A DNA stretch of 64,000 nucleotides from Oceaniglobus trochenteri (lineage in GTDB: Bacteria > Pseudomonadota > Alphaproteobacteria > Rhodobacterales > Rhodobacteraceae), in the NCBI RefSeq assembly GCF_020529025.1, contig NZ_JACNMM010000006.1:62001-126000 (forward strand), written 5' to 3'. Numbering within the stretch: position 1 is the first letter of the stretch; every line of letters begins with the position of its first letter. The notes beneath the pieces were generated by a model. It was not told where the DNA came from. It worked only from the letters and a program-made list of their open reading frames with translations, and made no database searches. Made by a program: the position numbers and the translations under genes. This document shows positions 7,912 through 16,512 of the stretch, piece after piece.

Positions 7912-10118
7912 GTGGCTGCATCCTTTGCAAGGGGGGGCGCGGCTGAGGTATCGCCGGGGCGGCGCAGGCGGCGTTCGCCCACCAGCAACTGGAACCCGCC
8001 GATCACCGTGATCATCACCAGGATCAGGACCGAGGAATAGGCGATGGCGATGCCGTATTCCCCGTTCTCGACCAGCCCGACGATATAGGCCGTCGCCATG
8101 TTGTATTTCGCGCTGACCAGGAAGATCACCGCGGAAATCGAGGTGATCGCCCGCACGAAACTGTAGACCAGCGCGGCCAGGATCGCGGGGCGCATCAGCG
8201 GCAGGATCACCTTGCGCATGGTGCGGGCCGATCCCGCGCCAAGGGTCAGCGATGCCTCGTCCAGCGAACCGTCAAGCTGGGCCATGGCCGCCACCCCGCC
8301 GCGCACGCCCACCGGCATGTTGCGGAAGACGAAACAGGCAATCAGGATCACGGCGGTGCCGGTCATCTGCAACGGCGGCAGGTTGAACGCCATGATATAA
8401 CTGATGCCGATGACGGTGCCGGGGATTGCAAAGCTCATCATCAGGGCGAATTCGAAGACCGAGCGGCCCGGAAATCGCTGGCGCACGATCAGCCAGGCGG
8501 TCAGCAACCCGACGGCGGCGGTCAGCGGCGCGGCGATCAGGGCGATTTCCATGGTGGTCCAGAAACTGTCCCAGGCCACGCCGGTCCAGCGGATGCCGCC
8601 GTCCCAGGCCACGCCGAAGGCGCGGATGTAGTGATCGAAGGTCAGCGAATGATCCAGCCCCCAGACCTTCACGAAGCCGCCAAAGACGATCATGCCGTAG
8701 ACGGTGATGGTGAAGGCGGCCCAGGCCACGGCGACGGAAATCACCGGCCAGGCCACGCGGCGGGGCAGCGCGATATGTCGGCCGCCATCCCCCTTGCCGG
8801 TCACGGTCGAATAATTCTTGCCCGCCAGCCAAAGCCGTTGCGCCAGGAAGGCGGAAAGGGTGAAGACCAGAAGAACGCTGGCCAGAACGGCGGCGCGCGC
8901 CGGGTCGTTCTGGGCGCCGACGACGGCAAAGAAGATCTCGGTCGACAACACGCCGCCCGATCCGCCCAGAACCAGCGGGTTGCCGAAATCGGCCATGGAT
9001 TCGATGAACCCGATGAGAAAGGCATTGGCCAGCCCGGGCGCCATCAGCGGCAGCGATACCTTGCGGAAGGTGCGCCAGCGGTCCGAGCGCAGGGTCTGGC
9101 TGGCCTCTTCCATGCTGGGGGAAATGCCTTCGACCACGCCGATCAGCACCAGAAAGGAAATCGGCGTGAAGCTGAGCATCTGGGCAATCCAGATACCGGT
9201 GAGCCCGTAAAGCCAGCGACCCAGCTCCCACCCGGTGGCGGATTCGATCACCTGGGTCAGGCTGCCCGAGCGGCCCAGAAGCATGGTCAGCGCCAGCCCC
9301 ACCACGAAAGGCGGTGTGATGATCGGCAGCACCGTCAGCAGGCGCAGGGATTTCTTGAACCGGAACCCGGTGCGCGTGGCCACCAGCGCAAAGACCAGAC
9401 CCAGCAGGGTTGTACCCGTCGCTGTGCAGATGGCCAGAAAGAAGGTGCGCCAGGCAATCCCGCAGTTGCCCCCCGCAAGACAGGCCAGCGACCAGATCTT
9501 GGGGTCGACGATGTTGTTGCGTACCCCCTCCGAGGTGAACGACCCGTCGAAATTCTGGAAGGCCCCGGTGAACATCGACACCAGCGGGTAGAAGACGAAG
9601 ACCGCCACCAGCAGCACCAGCAGGGTGATCGACGCAAGGACGAAGGCATCCCCCTTCAGCGCCCCCCGCTCGGCCGCGCCGAAGGCGATCAGCAGGGCAA
9701 AGACGACGCCCACGATCACCGCGCCCGCCCCGAAGGCGGGCTGGCCCGCGACATCGCCGAAGGTCGCCTCAAGCAGGCCCCAGTTCCAGCCGCGCAGCCC
9801 GACCGACAGCCCCTCGGCCAGCATCCAGGCGATGCCGATGGCCCCGACCCAGGCCAGCGCCTTGCCGCGGGGCGGCCCCGCCGGGCGCATGAACCGCAGG
9901 CCCGCCGCCACGGCGATCAGCGCGATGACCGGCCAAAGCTGCCAACGCCCGGTCAGGGCCTGAACCGCGCCGGGTCGCACCTTGGCGGCACTGTACAACT
10001 CGCCCAGCCATTCCAGGCCGAAGAAGCCGCCGTTGAAGCGATACCAGGGCAATGCGACAAGCGCGATCAGCCCGGCCGCAAGGATCAGGTCAAGCCTGCG
10101 GTTGTCTTTCGATGTCAT
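7908..10118 (-). CDS. Fused two-domain ABC permease (AfuB/FbpB-like)
   Basis: Inner-membrane permease, 736 aa, with both pore halves fused in one chain. Each half carries an EAA loop that docks the ATPase: EEASQTLRSDRWRTF near residue 336 and DEASLTLGAGSARTM near 621. The N-terminal ~150 residues add extra hydrophobic segments before the first permease domain. This architecture is typical of the Fe3+-type permease family; the Actinobacillus member AfuB imports hexose phosphates rather than iron (literature knowledge). A stem-loop separates it from the upstream binding-protein gene. Confidence 0.93.
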   Translation of the reverse strand: MTSKDNRRLDLILAAGLIALVALPWYRFNGGFFGLEWLGELYSAAKVRPGAVQALTGRWQLWPVIALIAVAAGLRFMRPAGPPRGKALAWVGAIGIAWMLAEGLSVGLRGWNWGLLEATFGDVAGQPAFGAGAVIVGVVFALLIAFGAAERGALKGDAFVLASITLLVLLVAVFVFYPLVSMFTGAFQNFDGSFTSEGVRNNIVDPKIWSLACLAGGNCGIAWRTFFLAICTATGTTLLGLVFALVATRTGFRFKKSLRLLTVLPIITPPFVVGLALTMLLGRSGSLTQVIESATGWELGRWLYGLTGIWIAQMLSFTPISFLVLIGVVEGISPSMEEASQTLRSDRWRTFRKVSLPLMAPGLANAFLIGFIESMADFGNPLVLGGSGGVLSTEIFFAVVGAQNDPARAAVLASVLLVFTLSAFLAQRLWLAGKNYSTVTGKGDGGRHIALPRRVAWPVISVAVAWAAFTITVYGMIVFGGFVKVWGLDHSLTFDHYIRAFGVAWDGGIRWTGVAWDSFWTTMEIALIAAPLTAAVGLLTAWLIVRQRFPGRSVFEFALMMSFAIPGTVIGISYIMAFNLPPLQMTGTAVILIACFVFRNMPVGVRGGVAAMAQLDGSLDEASLTLGAGSARTMRKVILPLMRPAILAALVYSFVRAITSISAVIFLVSAKYNMATAYIVGLVENGEYGIAIAYSSVLILVMITVIGGFQLLVGERRLRRPGDTSAAPPLAKDAAT

Positions 10119-10146
10119 GGGATGTCCGGTGGTTCGCGGGCAGGAT

Positions 10147-10173
10147 GGGGCGCGCGCAGGACACGCGCGCCCC
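10147..10173 (-). promoter_or_regulatory. Intercistronic GC-rich stem-loop after binding-protein gene
   Basis: Perfect 10-base inverted repeat: GGGGCGCGCG at 10147-10156 and CGCGCGCCCC at 10164-10173, loop of 7. It fills the 63-base gap between the binding-protein stop and the permease start. With no T-run it probably protects the upstream mRNA or attenuates read-through. Confidence 0.65.
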
Positions 10174-10181
10174 GGTCACGA

Positions 10182-11204
10182 TCATTGCAGCGGCAGGCTG
10201 CCGATTTCGTCATCCCAGCGCGACAACAGCGCCTTGCGCCGCTCGGCGCTGCCATATTCGCCGAAGTCATAGTCGATCAGCTTGATCGTCGACAGATCGG
10301 GTGCCTCCTTGGGGGCCGTGGCCGATGCGTTCGACGGGATCTGGAACGATCCGGCCTCGGGCATCAGGCCCTGCACTTCGGGGGTCAGCACCCAGTCGTA
10401 GAACACCTTGGCCTCGTCGGGGTTCTGGCCGCCCTCGACCAGCGACATCGAGCCGATTTCGTAACCGGTGCCTTCGCAGGGCGCCACGACGCCGATCGGG
10501 AAGCCGGCAACCGCCTGGGACACGGCATCATGCTGGAATACGATGCCCAGCCCGGTTTCGCCACGCGCCGCTGCCTTCACCGGGGCCGAGCCCGACTTGG
10601 TGTATTGCGACACGTTGGCATGCATCTTCTTGAGGAAGTCGAACGCCTCGTCCTCGCCCATCAGCTGAACCAGGGTGGCCAGCGCGGTATAGGCCGTGCC
10701 CGACGAGTTGGGGTCGGCGATCTGGATTTCGCCCTTCAGCGCCGGGTTCAGAAGATCGGCCCAGCACATCGGCGGCTCGATCCCCTTTTCCTTGAGGATA
10801 TCGGTATTGTAACCCCAGCCAAGCGCGCCGGAATAGACACCCACGGTGCGGTATTCCGAGGTTTCGGCCTGGCCCTGCGCCCAGGGCTGCAACTGCTCCA
10901 GCATGGGTGACTTGTACTCGGCGGTCAGCCCGTCCTGCCCGGCCTGAAGGTGCGGATCGCCGGTGCCGCCCCACCACAGATCGGTCTGGGGGTTGCGCGC
11001 TTCGGCGCGGATCTTGGCATAGGCCTCACCCGAGGAGAGGCGCACCATGTTCACGTCGATGTCGGCATGGCTTTCCTCGAACGCGCTGACCAGCTTTTCG
11101 CAGATCACCACGTCGGCCGAGCAGATCAGGTTCATCTCTGCCGCCATCGCACTTGCGGGCAAAAAGGCCACTCCGCCCAGAAGGGCAACTTTCAATGTCT
11201 TCAT
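10182..11204 (-). CDS. Periplasmic Fe3+/sugar-phosphate-type binding protein (AfuA-like)
   Basis: Ligand receptor of module B, 340 aa. The ATG at 11204 is chosen because GGGAGGATAGA precedes it and the signal peptide MKTLKVALLGGVAFLPASAMA follows. The mature part has the family features NLICSADVVICEKLV, TDLWWGGTGDPHLQ and YDWVLTPEVQGLM. The run of conserved tyrosines that binds iron in FbpA is not obvious, and the family includes AfuA, which binds sugar phosphates. With the IMPase and a LacI regulator next door, a sugar or polyol phosphate is a better guess than iron (inference). Confidence 0.85.
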   Translation of the reverse strand: MKTLKVALLGGVAFLPASAMAAEMNLICSADVVICEKLVSAFEESHADIDVNMVRLSSGEAYAKIRAEARNPQTDLWWGGTGDPHLQAGQDGLTAEYKSPMLEQLQPWAQGQAETSEYRTVGVYSGALGWGYNTDILKEKGIEPPMCWADLLNPALKGEIQIADPNSSGTAYTALATLVQLMGEDEAFDFLKKMHANVSQYTKSGSAPVKAAARGETGLGIVFQHDAVSQAVAGFPIGVVAPCEGTGYEIGSMSLVEGGQNPDEAKVFYDWVLTPEVQGLMPEAGSFQIPSNASATAPKEAPDLSTIKLIDYDFGEYGSAERRKALLSRWDDEIGSLPLQ

Positions 11205-11244
11205 TCTATCCTCCCATTTGCCCGCTTTGTGGGGCAGACTGCTT

Positions 11245-11258
11245 TGCACAGCTGTGCA
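11245..11258. promoter_or_regulatory. Perfect 14-base palindrome, probable LacI-family operator
   Basis: TGCACAGCTGTGCA is perfectly symmetric and lies 41 bases upstream of the binding-protein start, in the divergent gap with the LacI gene. The half-site TGCAC recurs at 11265-11269 and, as TGCAC-N4-GTGCG, at 11333-11346 over the LacI ribosome site. A consensus -35 box TTGACA for the minus-strand operon is at 11289-11284. Repression of the transporter and of lacI itself is the simplest reading. Confidence 0.6.
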
Positions 11259-11332
11259 TCACGCTGCACATCGAATCGAATGTTGTCAACAAAACTTCAT
11301 CCCCATATGACTGGAAGTCGGGAAATGGGATA

Positions 11333-11346
11333 TGCACAGGAGTGCG
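11333..11346. promoter_or_regulatory. Second LacI-type half-palindrome over the LacI ribosome site
   Basis: TGCACAGGAGTGCG repeats the half-sites of the 11245 palindrome (TGCAC and GTGC) in the same geometry, with a degenerate centre and one outer mismatch. It overlaps the AGGAG ribosome site of the gene starting at 11354, so binding here would give autorepression. Confidence 0.4.
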
Positions 11347-11353
11347 CCGCACC

Positions 11354-12346
11354 ATGGTCAAGCGACAGGTCAGCGCCCGTGACGTGGCCGAGGCGGCCGG
11401 CGTGTCGCGCACGGCAGTGTCGCGCGCCTTCACCCCCGGCGCTTCCGTTTCACCCGAAACCCGCGCCAAGATCGAGGCGGCGGCCGAACGGCTGGGCTAT
11501 CAGGTCAACCACCTGGCGCGTGGGCTGATCACGGCGCGCACCGGGCTGGTGGCGCTGATCGCCGCCGAGATGAGCACACCCTATCGCGCTTCCCTGCTGG
11601 CCGCCCTGACCGAAAGGTTGCAGGCGGCGGGGAAGGTGGGGTTGCTGATCAACACCGACCGTTCCGACGACAGCGTCACCCTGGCCCTGCGCCAGGCCAT
11701 CGCCTATCGCACCGACGCGGCCATCGTCCTGTCGGGGATGCCCAACATCTCGCTTACCGAAACCTGCCTGCGCAACGGCATGCATCTCGTGCTGATCAAC
11801 CGTGACGAGGCGCGCAGCGGCACGCTGCTGATCCGGGTCGATGACGATCTGGCCGGGCGGCAGGCCTTCGCGGCGCTGCATGCGGCGGGGTGCAAGCGGC
11901 TGGCGTTGGCCAATTCGGGCGCCGGCACGCCCAGCCTGACCGACCGCGCGAACGGGTTTCTGGGTGCGGCACGAGAGGCCGGCATTCCGGTTCTGCAGGA
12001 ACAGGGCGGGCCGACGTCATATCAGACGGGGCTTGATCTTGGCACCCGCCTGCTGGCCCGCCCCGACCGGCCCGACGGCATCTTCTGCGTGACCGACCTG
12101 ATGGCCTGCGGGGTCATGGATGCGGCGCGGCAACGCTTTCACCTGGAGGTGCCGCGCGATCTTTCGGTGCTGGGCTTTGACGACATCGAACAGGCCGGCT
12201 GGGAAGGTTATGCCCTGACGACCTTTCGCCAACCGGTCGAAGAGATCGCCCGCACCGCCATTTCCTCGCTGGGGCAAGAGGGCGACACGCCGGGGCGCGT
12301 CACCCTGCCCACGCGGATGATCTGGCGCAACTCGGTCGGGCGCTGA
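11354..12346 (+). CDS. LacI-family transcriptional regulator
   Basis: 330 aa from the ATG at 11354 (MVKRQVSARDVAEAAGVSRT), with AGGAG 11 bases upstream; earlier in-frame starts exist but add no conserved sequence. Residues 7-26 are the LacI helix-turn-helix (DVAEAAGVSRTAVSRAF), followed by the NHLARGL hinge helix and a periplasmic-binding-protein-like effector domain with GIFCVTDLMACGVMDAA and the C-terminal VLGFDDIEQAGWEGYALTTF. It is divergent from the AfuABC-IMPase operon, and palindromes lie between them, so it most likely represses that operon until a sugar or sugar phosphate binds. Confidence 0.95.
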   Translation: MVKRQVSARDVAEAAGVSRTAVSRAFTPGASVSPETRAKIEAAAERLGYQVNHLARGLITARTGLVALIAAEMSTPYRASLLAALTERLQAAGKVGLLINTDRSDDSVTLALRQAIAYRTDAAIVLSGMPNISLTETCLRNGMHLVLINRDEARSGTLLIRVDDDLAGRQAFAALHAAGCKRLALANSGAGTPSLTDRANGFLGAAREAGIPVLQEQGGPTSYQTGLDLGTRLLARPDRPDGIFCVTDLMACGVMDAARQRFHLEVPRDLSVLGFDDIEQAGWEGYALTTFRQPVEEIARTAISSLGQEGDTPGRVTLPTRMIWRNSVGR

Positions 12347-12353
12347 CGGGCCC

Positions 12354-13439
12354 TTACGCCGCGCTTTCGCTGGCGATCCTGTCACCGGTTCCGGCGTGGA
12401 ACAGGTGCAGCTTGGCCCGGTCGAACCGCAGCGGCAGCGCCATGTCGCGCGCGACCGGCGTTTCCGGGGTCAGCCGGACAACCGCCATGGCACCGGCGAT
12501 GCGGGCCGATACCATGGTGTCGGACCCTAACGGCTCGAACACCTCGACCCGCGCCACGAGGTCGGCCTCGCTTTCGGCGCAGGGGCAGATTGCCTCGGGG
12601 CGGGCGCCAAGATGCACCTTTTCGCCGTCCTGCGCCGCGATGCGGCCGAAGGGCAGGTTGACACCGTCAATCTCGACCCTCGGGGTGTCGCCCGCGTGTC
12701 GCACGACGCCTTCGAAAAGGTTCATCTGGGGCGATCCGATGAATTCGGCGACAAAGCGTGTTGCCGGAGATTCATAAAGGGTCAGCGGCGGGCCTTCCTG
12801 AAGGATGCGCCCTTCCTTCAGGATCACGACCCGGTCGGCCAGGGTCAGCGCCTCGACCTGGTCGTGGGTGACATAGATCGTGGTGCGCCCCAGCAGGCCG
12901 TGCAGGCGCTTGATTTCGGTGCGCATCTCGACCCGCAGCTTGGCGTCGAGGTTCGAAAGCGGTTCGTCGAACAGAAACGCCGAAGGGCGGCGCACGATGG
13001 CACGGCCCATGGCGACACGCTGGCGCTGACCGCCCGAAAGCTCGGCAGGGCGGCGCGCCAGAAGCTGCTCGATCTGAAGCATCTTGGCGGCCTCGGCAAT
13101 GCGCGCCTTGCGGTCGGCGGCATCCGTCTTGCGCATCTTCAGCCCGAAACCGATGTTGTCGGCCACGCTCATGTGCGGGTAAAGCGCGTAGTCCTGAAAC
13201 ACCATGGCAATGTCGCGGTCGCGCGGTTCGACCGAATTCACGACCTTGTCACCGATCAGAAGCCGCCCGCCGGTGATGTCCTCCAACCCGGCGACCATCC
13301 GCAAAAGCGTTGACTTGCCACAGCCCGACGGCCCGACAAGGGCGACGAATTCGCCATCCTCGATGTTCAGGTCGATCCCGTGGATCGCCCGCGCCGCACC
13401 GTAATTCTTGACGATCTTGTCCAGCGTGATCGTGGCCAT
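12354..13439 (-). CDS. Sugar ABC transporter ATPase (MalK/UgpC-type)
   Basis: Cytoplasmic ATPase, 361 aa, with Walker A GPSGCGKST (37-45), Q-loop MVFQDYALYPHM, signature LSGGQRQRVAMGRAI, Walker B FLFDEPLSNLD and VTHDQVEAL, then a MOP-type C-terminal domain (VHLGARPEAICP, LFHAGTGDRI). The gene is divergent from the GntR-led operon that encodes the binding protein and two permeases but no ATPase, so this is its probable energiser. It ends 7 bases from the convergent LacI gene. Confidence 0.93.
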   Translation of the reverse strand: MATITLDKIVKNYGAARAIHGIDLNIEDGEFVALVGPSGCGKSTLLRMVAGLEDITGGRLLIGDKVVNSVEPRDRDIAMVFQDYALYPHMSVADNIGFGLKMRKTDAADRKARIAEAAKMLQIEQLLARRPAELSGGQRQRVAMGRAIVRRPSAFLFDEPLSNLDAKLRVEMRTEIKRLHGLLGRTTIYVTHDQVEALTLADRVVILKEGRILQEGPPLTLYESPATRFVAEFIGSPQMNLFEGVVRHAGDTPRVEIDGVNLPFGRIAAQDGEKVHLGARPEAICPCAESEADLVARVEVFEPLGSDTMVSARIAGAMAVVRLTPETPVARDMALPLRFDRAKLHLFHAGTGDRIASESAA

Positions 13440-13499
13440 CCGCCGCTTCTCCCATCCTGCCCCGCATGATTGGGGCTTGCCAGTTTCCGGTTTCTTGTA

Positions 13500-13521
13500 T
13501 TATCGTTATTGATAATGATAA
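13500..13521. promoter_or_regulatory. Bidirectional operator-like palindrome, module C
   Basis: A 22-base A/T-rich imperfect palindrome in the divergent gap between the MalK-type ATPase and the GntR gene; 18 of 22 positions are symmetric (outer arms TTATC and GATAA, inner TTAT and ATAA). It overlaps a possible -10 TATTAT (13498-13503) downstream of TTGCCA (13477-13482). The adjacent GntR protein is the likeliest binder. The GATAATGATAA core also resembles a Fur/Mur box, which is a weaker alternative. Confidence 0.5.
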
Positions 13522-13541
13522 CGGAAAGCAAGTGAGCCGTC

Positions 13542-14252
13542 ATGGCCGTCGAGAATTTTACCAGATCAGCGACAGCCGGCCCCGCAGCCCCGGCGGCGGG
13601 CAAGGCGCCGGCATCACGCCGGTCGTTCCTGATCTACACCAGCCTGCAACGCGAAATCGTGCTGGGCATGCTGGCGCCCCAGTCGGCCCTTCTGGAACTG
13701 GACCTGGCCCACCGGTTCGAGGTGAGCCAGGGCACCGTGCGCGAAGCACTGTTGCTGTTGCAGGAGGAAGGGCTGGTCCACCGCCAGCCCCATCGCGGCA
13801 CCACCGTGGCCGATTGCCGGGCCGATGACGCCGAAGAACTGATCCGCCTGCGCCATGACATCGAATGCCGCGGCGTGCGTCGGGCCATCGCCCATCAGGG
13901 CAAGGCGCTGGCCGATGCCATGGGCGTTCACCTTGCGGCGATGCAAGCGGCGGCGAAAGACGGTGACGAATACCTGCTGTCGGTGCACGACCGGGCCTTC
14001 CATGCCGAACTTTTCGCCCATGCCGACCTGCCGCCGGTGCAGCCCGTTCTGGCCCGCGCCTTGGTCCACGCGCACCGCTACAAGATCCTGCACCCCGACC
14101 AAAACCGCGACCTGACCGAAACCGCGAATCGCCATGTCGTCATCATCGAGGCCCTGGCCGCCGAAGATCCCGACCGGGCGGCGCAGGCCCTGTCGCACCA
14201 CATCACCACCATCGTAGATTTCGGCCCCAACATCCTGAACGGTGACACATGA
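13542..14252 (+). CDS. GntR-family regulator with FCD domain
   Basis: 236 aa DNA-binding regulator. A winged helix spans about residues 25-95 (IYTSLQREIVLGMLAPQSAL, VSQGTVREALLLLQEEGLV, HRQPHRGTTVADC), followed by an FCD ligand domain (ELIRLRHDIECRGVRRAI, HDRAFHAELFAHADLPPV). FCD regulators respond to organic acids or sugar acids, often through a bound metal. The gene heads the module C operon, and its stop overlaps the esterase start (ATGA). It probably controls both this operon and the divergent ATPase. Confidence 0.93.
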   Translation: MAVENFTRSATAGPAAPAAGKAPASRRSFLIYTSLQREIVLGMLAPQSALLELDLAHRFEVSQGTVREALLLLQEEGLVHRQPHRGTTVADCRADDAEELIRLRHDIECRGVRRAIAHQGKALADAMGVHLAAMQAAAKDGDEYLLSVHDRAFHAELFAHADLPPVQPVLARALVHAHRYKILHPDQNRDLTETANRHVVIIEALAAEDPDRAAQALSHHITTIVDFGPNILNGDT

Positions 14253-15205
14253 GCGCTCTTCGTCCCTCGGCGGAAATGTCCGCCATCCTGACCCGGCTCG
14301 AGATCGAGGATGCCCACCTGCCCGATCCCACCCTTCTGCCGCCCGAAAAGGGGCGCGCGCAGGCCGCCGCCGGCACCGACCGCTGGAACGTCGATCTGCC
14401 GGAAATGCAGGCGGTGCGCGATGTGGTTGTGTCGGGTCCGGGCGGAGAAATTGCCTGCCGCATCCTGACCCCGAAAGGCGCGCCGCGCGGGACGATCCTG
14501 TTCATTCACGGCGGGGGCTGGGCCTTCGGGTCGCTCACCAGCCACGAACGCTGCGCCCGCGTTCTCGCCGATGAGGCGCAGGCCAATGTCATCCTGTTCG
14601 ACTATCGCCTGGCCCCCGAACTCCCCCACCCCGCGGGGCTGGACGATTGCGGCGCGGTACTGGCTGCCCTTGCGGCGGGCGATGCGCCCTTCGACGGCCT
14701 GACGGGCCCCATTGCCCTTGCCGGTGACAGTGCCGGGGCGAACCTGGCCATGGGGCTGATGCTGTCCGACGCGCCCCGGGTGGCCTGCGGGCTGTTGTTT
14801 TACGGCGTCTATGGCACCGACTTCAATTCGCCGTCCTATGTGGAATGTGCCGATGGCCCGGGCCTGACGCGCGACAAGATGCGCCGCTACTGGGATTGGT
14901 ACGCCGCCGACGCGCAGCGCGGCGATCCGCGCGTCGCGCCCCTGGCCGCCGGGGATGACGCGCTGGCCGCCCTGCCGCCGCTCTATCTCAACGCGGCCGA
15001 GATCGACCCGCTGCGTTCGGACACCGAAGCGATGTTCCGGCGCCTCTCGGGCCTTGGCCGGCGCGACCGGTTCCGCCTGCACCCGGGGGTGATCCACGGG
15101 TTCCTGCAAATGACGCTGGCCCTGGAAGAGGCACGCCAGGCGCTGGCCGATGCCGGCGCCGCCTTTCGCGAGATGACCGCACCGCGCGCGCAACGCGAAA
15201 CATGA
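14249..15205 (+). CDS. Alpha/beta hydrolase, hormone-sensitive-lipase family esterase
   Basis: Cytoplasmic carboxylesterase, 318 aa, no signal peptide. Oxyanion-hole motif HGGG at 87-90, nucleophile elbow GDSAG at 159-163 (Ser161), acid Asp253 in EIDPLRSD, and His283 in the HGF motif complete the HSL-type triad. It is coupled to the GntR gene and followed at once by the sugar-binding protein gene. In this context a role in deacylating an imported esterified sugar, or opening a lactone, is plausible (inference). Confidence 0.92.
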   Translation: MSALRPSAEMSAILTRLEIEDAHLPDPTLLPPEKGRAQAAAGTDRWNVDLPEMQAVRDVVVSGPGGEIACRILTPKGAPRGTILFIHGGGWAFGSLTSHERCARVLADEAQANVILFDYRLAPELPHPAGLDDCGAVLAALAAGDAPFDGLTGPIALAGDSAGANLAMGLMLSDAPRVACGLLFYGVYGTDFNSPSYVECADGPGLTRDKMRRYWDWYAADAQRGDPRVAPLAAGDDALAALPPLYLNAAEIDPLRSDTEAMFRRLSGLGRRDRFRLHPGVIHGFLQMTLALEEARQALADAGAAFREMTAPRAQRET

Positions 15206-15225
15206 GTTAAATGGGAGGAGAGAAG

Positions 15226-16455
15226 ATGAAACCTGAGACGCACAAGACCAGAACCCTGCTTGCGGGCCTTCTGACGGCTACGGCGCTGACCGGCACCGCA
15301 CAGGCCCAGGAGGTGAACTTCTGGTATCACTTCGACAATGCCGACAACCCGATGTCGTCCCTTGTCGAGAAGTTCGAGGCCGAGAACCCCGGCATCACCG
15401 TGAACGCGGAAAACGTGCCCTGGAACAGCTATTACGATCAGCTTTATACCTCGATCGTGGCCGGCACCGGGCCGGATGCGGCGCTGGTCAAGCTGAACGC
15501 GCAGCCCCGCCTGATGGAAATGGGCGCGCTTGAACCGCTGGACGCCTGGCTTGAGGGCTGGGAGGGCACCTCGGAAATTCAGGACGACCTGCTGAAACTG
15601 ACCGCCGCCTCGGATGGCAAGCAGTACTACCTGCCGGTGCAATATGTGATCCTCTACCTCTATTATCGCACCGACATGTTTCAGGAACTGGGCCTGACCC
15701 CGCCCACCACCTGCGATGAATTCCGCGACGCCGCCAAGGCGCTGACCCGCGATACCGACGGCGACGGGCAGACCGACGTTTACGGCTTTGGCTTTCGCGG
15801 CGGCAAGGGCGGCCACGATCACTGGGCCAGCCTGACCCTGTCGCGCGAAGGCGTGGGCTTTGGCCCCGGTGAGCTGACCTCGGAGGCCGGGGTGGCTGGC
15901 ACGCAGTTCGTGCTGGACCTGTTCCAGAAGGACAAGGTGTTCCCGCCCTCGGCGCCCAACGACGGCTTCAAGGAAATCATCGGCGCCTTTCAGGGCGGCA
16001 ACACGGCCATGACCATTCACCACATCGGTTCGTCCGCCGGCATGGTCGAGGCCCTGGGCGACAAGGTGTCGGCGGTGCCGGTGCCCGAATGCGGCGGCGA
16101 CCACTGGACATCCTTCGGCGACGAAAGCACCGCCGTCTTCGCCGATGCCCAGGACAAGGAAGCCGCCTGGAAATGGATCGCGTTCCTGTCCAGCCCCGGC
16201 AACAACACCGAGTTCAACAAGGCCACCGGCCAGTTGCCGGTGACGAAAACCGACAGCGCGGGCTGGGACGTGCACGAAAAGCGCTTCGTGGATGCGACGG
16301 TTGCCTCGCTGCCCTTTGCGCAGCTGCTGCCCAACACCAGCGAAACGGCCGATTTCGCCAATACCGTCTGGCCCGTCGCCATGCAGCGCGCCCTGATCGG
16401 TGAAATCACCGCAGCGGAAATGAACGCCGAGATCGAGGCATTGTACAACGACTGA
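15226..16455 (+). CDS. Periplasmic sugar-binding protein (family 1)
   Basis: Receptor of the MalFG-type importer in module C, 409 aa. The ATG at 15226 follows the ribosome site GGGAGGAGAGAAG; the signal peptide MKPETHKTRTLLAGLLTATALTGTAQA is followed by QEVNFWYHFD. Typical family sequences include KFEAENPGITVNAENVPW, YLPVQYVILYLYYRTDMF and GNNTEFNKATGQLPV. A stem-loop and two permease genes follow. The ligand is unknown but expected to be a mono- or oligosaccharide or polyol. Confidence 0.93.
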   Translation: MKPETHKTRTLLAGLLTATALTGTAQAQEVNFWYHFDNADNPMSSLVEKFEAENPGITVNAENVPWNSYYDQLYTSIVAGTGPDAALVKLNAQPRLMEMGALEPLDAWLEGWEGTSEIQDDLLKLTAASDGKQYYLPVQYVILYLYYRTDMFQELGLTPPTTCDEFRDAAKALTRDTDGDGQTDVYGFGFRGGKGGHDHWASLTLSREGVGFGPGELTSEAGVAGTQFVLDLFQKDKVFPPSAPNDGFKEIIGAFQGGNTAMTIHHIGSSAGMVEALGDKVSAVPVPECGGDHWTSFGDESTAVFADAQDKEAAWKWIAFLSSPGNNTEFNKATGQLPVTKTDSAGWDVHEKRFVDATVASLPFAQLLPNTSETADFANTVWPVAMQRALIGEITAAEMNAEIEALYND

Positions 16456-16463
16456 TGCCCCTT

Positions 16464-16487
16464 GGCGGGCCCCTTGCCGGGCCCGCC
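16464..16487 (+). promoter_or_regulatory. Intercistronic GC-rich stem-loop after binding-protein gene
   Basis: Perfect 9-base inverted repeat GGCGGGCCC (16464-16472) and GGGCCCGCC (16479-16487), loop of 6, between the binding-protein stop and the first permease start. It is not followed by a T-run. Confidence 0.65.
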
Positions 16488-16512
16488 GAACCGCGCAACC
16501 GAAAGCCCCGCC

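Noticed and set aside
8631-10910. 759-codon open frame on the plus strand
   Set aside because: It lies antisense to the fused permease and binding-protein genes, has low-complexity His/Gln/Arg/Gly composition, no domain and no ribosome site; typical mirror frame of GC-rich coding DNA.
6047-11204. Straightforward ferric-iron uptake operon
   Set aside because: Family name alone suggests iron, but no Fur box, no siderophore gene and a coupled phosphatase plus LacI regulator argue for a sugar or phosphate ester.
13511-13521. GATAATGATAA as a Fur/Mur iron or manganese box
   Set aside because: It matches only part of a Fur box and is better explained as half of a 22-base palindrome next to a GntR gene in a sugar operon.
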